64,000 bases of DNA from assembly GCF_029318635.1 (NCBI RefSeq), contig NZ_CP119676.1, positions 1,115,001-1,179,000 on the forward strand, written 5' to 3'. Positions 58,185 through 64,000 of this stretch are shown here, in pieces (position 1 is the first letter of the stretch; each line of letters opens with the position of its first letter). Origin of the DNA: Varunaivibrio sulfuroxidans (GTDB lineage Bacteria > Pseudomonadota > Alphaproteobacteria > Rhodospirillales > Magnetovibrionaceae). A program made the position numbers and the translations under genes. The notes beneath the pieces were generated by a model, which did no database searches, was not told the origin of the DNA, and saw only the letters and a program-made list of their open reading frames with translations.

Positions 58185-60662
58185 GTGCCACGCCATGTCC
58201 TCGCCTCCCCCGCGCCCGAAGGGTCGCTCGCTCCCGCCACGCCGGACCCGAACCTGAACACCGACCTTCAAACGGGGCTTTGCGCACAAGAGGTCGCGCG
58301 CCGCCGGGCGCGTTTCGGTCCCAACGCCCTGCATGAGGAACACACCAACGCCCTACTCAAGTTCCTGTCCTATTTTTGGGGCCCCATCCCATGGATGATC
58401 GGAACCGCCGCCATCCTGTCGGCGGTGGTGCGCCATTGGGAAGATTTCACGATCATCCTCATCATGCTTTTGATCAACGCCGGGGTCGGCTTCTGGGAGG
58501 AATTCAAGGCCGACAGCGCCATCGCGGCGCTGAAAAAAACCCTAGCGCTGAAGGCTTACGCCTTGCGTGACGGCGTTTGGGCGCACATCGCGGCGCGGGA
58601 TCTGGTGCCCGGTGATGTGATTTCACTACGCCTGGGCAATATCGTTCCCGCCGACGTCCAACTGGTCCAGGGCGCGTATCTGAGCGTCGATCAATCGGCG
58701 CTGACCGGCGAATCGCTGCCGGTAGACAAGTCCATCGGCGACACCGCCTATTCCAGTTCCATCGCCAGGATGGGCGAAATGACGGCGATCGTGACGGCGA
58801 TCGGCGAGGAAACCTATTTCGGACGCACGGCAAAGCTGGTCGCGAGCGCGGGAACGTCGTCGCATTTTCAAACCGCCGTCCTCAAAATCGGCAATTTCTT
58901 GATTCTGACGACGTTGGGCATGGTGGCGTTGATTTTGATCGTCGCCCTGTTTCGCCACGACCCTTTGATCGAAACCGTTCAATTCGCCTTGATCCTCACC
59001 GTGGCGGCGATCCCCGTCGCCCTGCCCGCCGTTCTTTCCGTCACCATGGCCGTCGGCGCAGTGACGCTGGCGCGGATGAAGGCGATCGTCTCGCGCCTGG
59101 TTTCGATCGAGGAATTGGCCGGAATGGATATTCTCTGCTCCGACAAAACCGGCACTTTGACCAAGAACGAACTGCTTTTGGGCGCACCGGTCATCCTGGC
59201 CGCCCACGATGGCGAAGACGTCGTCTTGGCCGCCGCGCTCGCCTCGGAACGCGAAAACCCGGACGCCATCGACCAAGCCATTATCAAGGGCCTAAAAGAC
59301 AGCGCCGCGCTGGAGACCTATCGGGTGCGCGCCTTCACCCCCTTCGATCCCGTCGCCAAGCGGGCGGAGGCCGAGGTGGCCGCCGAGGATGGCGCCTTTC
59401 GCGTCGCCAAGGGCGCGCCGCAAGCGATCGCCGACCTCGTCGAGGCCGATCGCGCGCTTCGCGCCCGCATCACCGCCGAGATCGACGCCATGGCCGACAA
59501 GGGCTACCGCACACTGGGCGTGGCGCGCGCCGACGCGCACCAGGCATGGTCCTATCTTGGCCTATTGCCCCTATCCGATCCGCCGCGCGACGACGCCCGC
59601 CAAACCATCCGCGAGACCCAATCCATGGGGTTGGAGGTGCGCATGGTGACCGGCGATCACGCCGCCATCGCCCGAGAAATCGCCGGTCAACTGGGCCTGG
59701 GGACCAATATCGTCGCGGCCTCCGAGGCCTTCGGCGACACCGCGCGCAGCGACAACGCCCAGATCGAAGCCGCCGACGGCTTCGCCCAGGTTTTTCCCGA
59801 ACACAAGTTCAAGATCGTTCAGGCGTTGCAGGCCGGCGGTCATATCGTCGGCATGACCGGCGATGGGGTCAACGACGCCCCGGCGCTGAAACAGGCCGAC
59901 ATCGGCATCGCCGTCAGCGGCGCCACCGACGCCGCGCGCGCCGCCGCCGATCTTATCTTGACCGACGTCGGCCTCGGCGTGATTACCGGAGCGATCGAGC
60001 AGTCGCGAAAAATCTTCGAGCGCATGAACAACTACGCGGTCTTTCGCATCGCCGAGACCATCCGCGTGCTTTTGTTCATGACGCTTTCGATTTTGGTCTT
60101 CAATTTTTACCCGGTCACGGCGGCGATGATCGTGTTGCTGGCGATCTTGAACGATTTCCCGATCATGATGATCGCCTACGACAACGCCCCCGTGGCGAAG
60201 CGCCCGGTACGCTGGAACATGCATCGCGTCCTCACCTTGAGCATCGTGCTGGGTGTCGTCGGCGTGATCGAGACGTTCTTGCTGTTCTGGTTTGTGGATA
60301 CCTATCTCGCCGTTCCCAGGGACGTTATCCAGACGATTATTTTTCTTAAACTTCTCGTCGCCGGCCATCTGACCCTCTATGTAGCGCGCGGCGACGGCTG
60401 GTTTTGGGAACGCCCCTGGCCCGACTGGAAACTTTTCGCCACCACCGAATTCACTCAAATTCTCGGCACGCTGGCTGCCGTATACGGTTGGGCGGGCGGC
60501 GCGCCGATCGGCTGGAAATACGCCCTCGCGGTCTGGGGCTATGCCTTGTTGTGGATACCGATCGAGAACGCCGCCAAGGTGTTCGTACGTCGCCTCATCC
60601 GCCACCGCGTGTCGGCGCAGGCCCGCCATATCCGGCGAATCGAGGCGCGGCTGCACCACTAG
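58185..60662 (+). CDS. plasma-membrane H+-ATPase-like P-type ATPase
   Basis: 825 residues from GTG 58185, preceded by AAGGGG; an in-frame TTG at 58158 has no good site. P-type motifs: TGES (in DQSALTGESLPV), DKTGTLTKNELLL with the phosphorylated Asp, and MTGDGVNDAPALKQADIGIAVSGATDAARAAADLIL. Helices near WEDFTIILIMLLINAGVGFWEEFKADSAI and PVALPAVLSVTMAVGA fit the P3A class (proton pumps). Bacterial homologues exist but are uncommon. Confidence 0.92.
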   Translation: MPRHVLASPAPEGSLAPATPDPNLNTDLQTGLCAQEVARRRARFGPNALHEEHTNALLKFLSYFWGPIPWMIGTAAILSAVVRHWEDFTIILIMLLINAGVGFWEEFKADSAIAALKKTLALKAYALRDGVWAHIAARDLVPGDVISLRLGNIVPADVQLVQGAYLSVDQSALTGESLPVDKSIGDTAYSSSIARMGEMTAIVTAIGEETYFGRTAKLVASAGTSSHFQTAVLKIGNFLILTTLGMVALILIVALFRHDPLIETVQFALILTVAAIPVALPAVLSVTMAVGAVTLARMKAIVSRLVSIEELAGMDILCSDKTGTLTKNELLLGAPVILAAHDGEDVVLAAALASERENPDAIDQAIIKGLKDSAALETYRVRAFTPFDPVAKRAEAEVAAEDGAFRVAKGAPQAIADLVEADRALRARITAEIDAMADKGYRTLGVARADAHQAWSYLGLLPLSDPPRDDARQTIRETQSMGLEVRMVTGDHAAIAREIAGQLGLGTNIVAASEAFGDTARSDNAQIEAADGFAQVFPEHKFKIVQALQAGGHIVGMTGDGVNDAPALKQADIGIAVSGATDAARAAADLILTDVGLGVITGAIEQSRKIFERMNNYAVFRIAETIRVLLFMTLSILVFNFYPVTAAMIVLLAILNDFPIMMIAYDNAPVAKRPVRWNMHRVLTLSIVLGVVGVIETFLLFWFVDTYLAVPRDVIQTIIFLKLLVAGHLTLYVARGDGWFWERPWPDWKLFATTEFTQILGTLAAVYGWAGGAPIGWKYALAVWGYALLWIPIENAAKVFVRRLIRHRVSAQARHIRRIEARLHH

Positions 60663-60699
60663 CCTAGAACAAACATATCGAGGACAACCCCGGAGAGCC

Positions 60700-62442
60700 A
60701 TGACGATGGAACACCCCACGACGCCCAAGCATGTTTTTCCCATAGATCGCTTCTTGCACGCGGGCGAGGCCCGGCTGACCGCGGGCCTATCCCCATCGTC
60801 CGCCCTGTCGGCCTATCTGGACTGGGCCGCCCATCTCGCCAATTCACCGGGTAAGATCGGCGAACTGTTCGAAAAGGCATTTCGCAAGAGCCTCAAATTC
60901 AATGCCCACGTCGGCGAAGCTCTCTTGGAAAAAGAGGGGACCCCGTGTATCGAGCCATTGGCGCAAGACAATCGTTTTCGCGGCGAGGATTGGCGCCGCC
61001 CGCCTTACATCTTTTACTATCAGGCGTTCCTACTTCTGCAACAATGGTGGCATAACGCCACCACCAGCGTGGAAGGCGTTTCCGACCACCACCAGGATGT
61101 CGTGGCGTTCTGCGCGCGGCAGTTTCTCGACGTCTTCGCGCCGTCGAATTTTCTTCTAACCAACCCCGAGGCGCTTAAAATCACGCTGGAGTCGGGAGGC
61201 ATGAATTTGGTGCGCGGCGCACAGAACTTTTTCGAGGATTGGGCACGCGCCGCCCTGCAAAAGCCGCCTCTGGGAACGGAAAATTTTCGGGTCGGCAAGG
61301 ACGTCGCGATCACCCCTGGAAAAGTCGTCTACCGCAACAATTTGATCGAAGTGATCCAATACGCGCCAAGCGGAAAAACGGTTCATCCCGAGCCGGTTCT
61401 GATCGTTCCCGCCTGGATCATGAAGTATTACATTTTGGACCTCTCGCCGCACAATTCCCTGGTCAAATACCTTGTCGATGGCGGCCACACCGTATTCATG
61501 ATTTCGTGGAAGAATCCCCACGAGGAAGACCGCAACCTCGGCATGGACGATTACATTGACGGCGGCGTGACGGCCGCGCTGGCGGCGGTCCGTGCGATCG
61601 TCCCCGAGGAAAAAGTTCACGCCGTCGGGTACTGCATCGGCGGCACGCTACTGTCTATCGCGGCGGCGGCCTTGGGACGGGACGGCGAGGACCGGCTCAA
61701 GTCCATGACCTTATTCGCCGCGCAGACCGACTTCACCGAGGCCGGCGAATTGATGCTGTTCATCGACCAAAGCCAGATCGCCTATCTTGAGGATCTGATG
61801 TGGGATAAGGGCTATCTGGACACCAAACAAATGACCGGCGCCTTTCAGATGTTGCGCTCCAACGACCTCATCTGGTCGCGCATCGTGCATGAGTACTTGC
61901 TGGGCAATCGTCGGGCGATGATCGATCTGATGGCCTGGAACGCCGACGCGACGCGCATGCCCTACCGCATGCATTCGGAATATCTGCGCAAGCTCTTCCT
62001 CAAGAACGCCTTCGCCGAGGGGCACTATTACGTCGGCGACAAGCCCGCAACTCCAAGCGACATCCGCGTTCCGATCTTCGCCGTCGGGGCCGAAAAAGAC
62101 CACGTCGCGCCCTGGAAATCGGTCTATAAAATCAATTTCTTCGCCGATGTCGAGGTTACTTTTCTGCTCACCAGCGGGGGGCATAACGCCGGGATCATCA
62201 GTCCTCCCGACCATCCGCGCCGCCATCATCGTATAGCCACCAAACCAGGGTGCGACCCTTACATATCGCCCGAAGATTGGATCGAGACCACGGAGGAACA
62301 TCCCGGTTCGTGGTGGCCCGCCTGGCAAGCATGGTTGGTCAAGCACTCCGGCGCGCGGAGAAAACCGCCCGCCATGGGCAAGGCGGAAGCGGGATACCCT
62401 CCGCTCTGCGACGCGCCCGGCACATATGTTCTCATGGAATGA
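60700..62442 (+). CDS. phaC: poly(3-hydroxyalkanoate) synthase, class I
   Basis: 580 residues from ATG 60700 (or 60706). Alpha/beta hydrolase with the lipase-like box VGYCIGGTLLSIA carrying the nucleophilic Cys; catalytic Asp in EKDHVAPW and His in TSGGHNAGI; PAWIMKYYILDLSPHNSLVKYLVD is the PhaC signature. Polymerises 3-hydroxyacyl-CoA to PHA granules. The downstream MaoC gene may supply (R)-3-hydroxyacyl-CoA. Confidence 0.94.
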   Translation: MTMEHPTTPKHVFPIDRFLHAGEARLTAGLSPSSALSAYLDWAAHLANSPGKIGELFEKAFRKSLKFNAHVGEALLEKEGTPCIEPLAQDNRFRGEDWRRPPYIFYYQAFLLLQQWWHNATTSVEGVSDHHQDVVAFCARQFLDVFAPSNFLLTNPEALKITLESGGMNLVRGAQNFFEDWARAALQKPPLGTENFRVGKDVAITPGKVVYRNNLIEVIQYAPSGKTVHPEPVLIVPAWIMKYYILDLSPHNSLVKYLVDGGHTVFMISWKNPHEEDRNLGMDDYIDGGVTAALAAVRAIVPEEKVHAVGYCIGGTLLSIAAAALGRDGEDRLKSMTLFAAQTDFTEAGELMLFIDQSQIAYLEDLMWDKGYLDTKQMTGAFQMLRSNDLIWSRIVHEYLLGNRRAMIDLMAWNADATRMPYRMHSEYLRKLFLKNAFAEGHYYVGDKPATPSDIRVPIFAVGAEKDHVAPWKSVYKINFFADVEVTFLLTSGGHNAGIISPPDHPRRHHRIATKPGCDPYISPEDWIETTEEHPGSWWPAWQAWLVKHSGARRKPPAMGKAEAGYPPLCDAPGTYVLME

Positions 62443-62491
62443 ACACGCGCACGACGCTCTTTGGTCTTTGCTTTTTTATGGGACGCCATCA

Positions 62492-63025
62492 ATGACACCG
62501 AACGATCCCTGTATCGAAAACCGCACCTTCGATGAAATTGCGATCGGCGAGACGGCCGGCCTGACGCGGACGCTGACCCGACGCGACATCGAACTTTTCG
62601 CCGTCATGTCGGGCGACGTCAACCCGGCGCACGTCGATCCCGAGTTCGCCAAAAGCGACATGTTCCATAAGATCATCGCCCACGGCATGTGGGGCGGGGC
62701 CCTGATCTCCACCGTGTTGGGCACCGAATTGCCCGGACCGGGAACGATCTACCTCGATCAAAGCTTGCGCTTCTTGGCGCCGATCGGCCTCGGCGATACG
62801 GTCACCGTCACCGTGACGGCGCAAGAAAAAGACGCCAAGCGCCATCGCGTGAAATTCGCGTGCGTCTGCGCCAACCAAGACGGCGCCACCGTCATCGAGG
62901 GCGCCGCCCTGGTCATCGCCCCGATGGAAAAAATCAAACGGCCACGCGTCGTCTTGCCCGAGGTCACCCTGAGCGAACCCGATTCTCAGCCCACCGCGTG
63001 CCCGGAAAATGCGCCCGACGAATAG
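62492..63025 (+). CDS. MaoC-like (R)-enoyl-CoA hydratase
   Basis: 177 residues from ATG 62492. Hot-dog fold with the (R)-hydratase motif MSGDVNPAHVDPEFAKSDMF and IIAHGMWGGALIS holding the catalytic Asp and His. Ends with an Ala/Pro-rich tail. Placed 49 bases after phaC, consistent with a PhaJ-like role in channelling beta-oxidation intermediates to PHA. Confidence 0.88.
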   Translation: MTPNDPCIENRTFDEIAIGETAGLTRTLTRRDIELFAVMSGDVNPAHVDPEFAKSDMFHKIIAHGMWGGALISTVLGTELPGPGTIYLDQSLRFLAPIGLGDTVTVTVTAQEKDAKRHRVKFACVCANQDGATVIEGAALVIAPMEKIKRPRVVLPEVTLSEPDSQPTACPENAPDE

Positions 63026-63046
63026 GCGTCGGGGCGGGCCGCGCCC

Positions 63047-64000
63047 TCAGGCGCGACCGTTCCTGGCGGCAATCACCTGGGCCAAGATCGACACCGCGAT
63101 TTCCCCCGGCGTGCGCGCCCCGATATCGAGGCCGACCGGCGCGTGAATTCGCCCAATCTCGGCCTCGGTGTATCCCGCCTCGCGCAGTCGTGCGACGCGC
63201 GAGGCGTGTGTCCTTTTGCTGCCCAGCGCACCCACATAAAACGCATCGGAACGTACCGCCAAGCCTAGCGCCATGTCGTCGGGCTTGGCGTCGTGGGTCA
63301 GCGCGACCAGCGCCGTTTGCGCATCGAGTCCCAATTTCGCGACCGCTTTATCCGGCCATTCGCGAACCATGTCGGTTTCGGGGAAGCGCGCGTCGGTGGA
63401 AAAAGCCCGCCGTGGGTCGATGACGGTGACATGGAAGCCCACTTCAGCGGCCATGGGCGCGAGAATCTGAGCGATACGCACCGCGCCGACCACCAACATG
63501 CGATAAGGCGCGAGCAATGGTTGGTAAAAACAGTCGCCTCCCTCGCATCCTTCGGCAATGCACGCCCGTCCCGTGGAGAGGACCTTTGCGGCGCGCGCGA
63601 TCATGTCCCCGTCGGCGGGCAAGCGCCCCATAGCCGCCTCGCCACGAACGACGGTCCATTTTCCGTCCCTCATATCGACGATACGCACCGCGGGACGCGG
63701 CCCCGAGAGCGCCGCCAAAAGCGCATCGTCCAAAACTTCCAGCATCACCCGCACGGAGCCGCCGCACGACAGCCCCGCGGCAAAGCTCATTTCCTTGGAA
63801 ACGCCGTATTCTGCAATCTCGAAAGCGCCGGATTTCAGGGCCTCCAGACTCTCCGAGACGACCGAGGCCTCAATACACCCCCCCGACACGCTGCCTTCGA
63901 AGCCGGCCTTGGCGTTGATCACCATCTGGCTGCCGGTAGGACACGGCGAGGAGCCCCACGTCTGAACCACCGTCGCCAAGGCAACGCCCAGCCCGTCACG
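63047..64000 (-). CDS. XdhC family protein, start beyond the window
   Basis: C-terminal 317 residues are present; the frame is open to base 64000 and the first residues are missing. N-terminal XdhC/CoxI domain: VVQTWGSSPCPTGSQMVI and GSVSGGCIEASVV. C-terminal Rossmann-like domain: MLVVGAVRIAQILAPMAAEVGFHVTVIDPR, then FYVGALGSKRTHASRVARL. XdhC proteins mature molybdenum hydroxylases; the associated enzyme genes would lie to the right of the window. Confidence 0.9.
   Translation of the reverse strand, partial: RDGLGVALATVVQTWGSSPCPTGSQMVINAKAGFEGSVSGGCIEASVVSESLEALKSGAFEIAEYGVSKEMSFAAGLSCGGSVRVMLEVLDDALLAALSGPRPAVRIVDMRDGKWTVVRGEAAMGRLPADGDMIARAAKVLSTGRACIAEGCEGGDCFYQPLLAPYRMLVVGAVRIAQILAPMAAEVGFHVTVIDPRRAFSTDARFPETDMVREWPDKAVAKLGLDAQTALVALTHDAKPDDMALGLAVRSDAFYVGALGSKRTHASRVARLREAGYTEAEIGRIHAPVGLDIGARTPGEIAVSILAQVIAARNGRA

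Overview
The window looks like chromosomal DNA of a free-living alphaproteobacterium, most plausibly in or near the Rhodospirillales. The coding bias is GC-rich, and several families characteristic of this class are present: TrcR/DUF1013, DUF1192, a DUF4164-like coiled coil and paired DUF465 proteins. The complete tol-pal cluster sits beside ruvCAB and tilS/ftsH/folP/glmM. No rRNA, tRNA, CRISPR array, phage or transposase gene was recognised.

Layout. 1-7300 (minus strand): envelope proteins (DUF2059, a TPR/SHOCT-like/SPOR lipoprotein, a small exported protein), then a run of PhzF isomerase, GNAT acetyltransferase, AlaX tRNA editing protein, threonine dehydratase and an EamA exporter. 7498-8886 is a divergent MocR-type regulator. 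8897-9186 is a gene-free nested inverted-repeat element. 9216-16028 (minus): thiD, glmM, folP, ftsH, tilS. 16119-24606 (minus): cpoB, pal, tolB, tolA, tolR, tolQ, ybgC, ruvB and a single reading frame that joins RuvC to RuvA. 24703-28086 (minus): yebC, a YmdB-like phosphoesterase, 5-formyl-THF cyclo-ligase, a 6S RNA candidate, zapA and a coiled-coil protein. 28566-38768 (plus): gap, thiE, a diguanylate cyclase, efp, suhB, an OmpA/MotA-like/MotB-like trio and an MFS transporter. 38837-47484: cyaY, rpmE, a membrane class III nucleotide cyclase, hsp20, small genes, an EamA pseudogene, a quinone oxidoreductase and trcR. 47610-52138: SDR and propionyl-CoA synthetase, divergent from an acyl-CoA synthetase. 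52277-57920: DUF465 genes, a degenerate GGDEF protein, purEK, and a Rid-superfamily protein paired with a 2OG-Fe(II)-like oxygenase. 58185-64000: H+-ATPase-type P-type ATPase, PHA synthase, MaoC hydratase and an XdhC family protein cut by the window end.

The most informative observations: (1) two 129-bp copies of a MITE-like element, about 88% identical and in opposite orientation. One has a TA duplication and breaks an EamA transporter gene; precise excision in silico restores the reading frame. The other abuts the hsp20 stop codon. (2) A ~290-bp nested inverted-repeat element with a ~37-bp outer stem and two internal ~96-nt hairpin arms. (3) An in-frame RuvC-RuvA fusion with a tandem repeat in the linker. 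(4) A stator-type ion-motor pair with a proline-rich OmpA partner. (5) An unassigned Rid-family/oxygenase gene pair. (6) A candidate small RNA between a DUF1192 gene and a thioesterase gene.

All functional names come from motif recognition by eye. Starts were chosen from ribosome binding sites and family N-termini.
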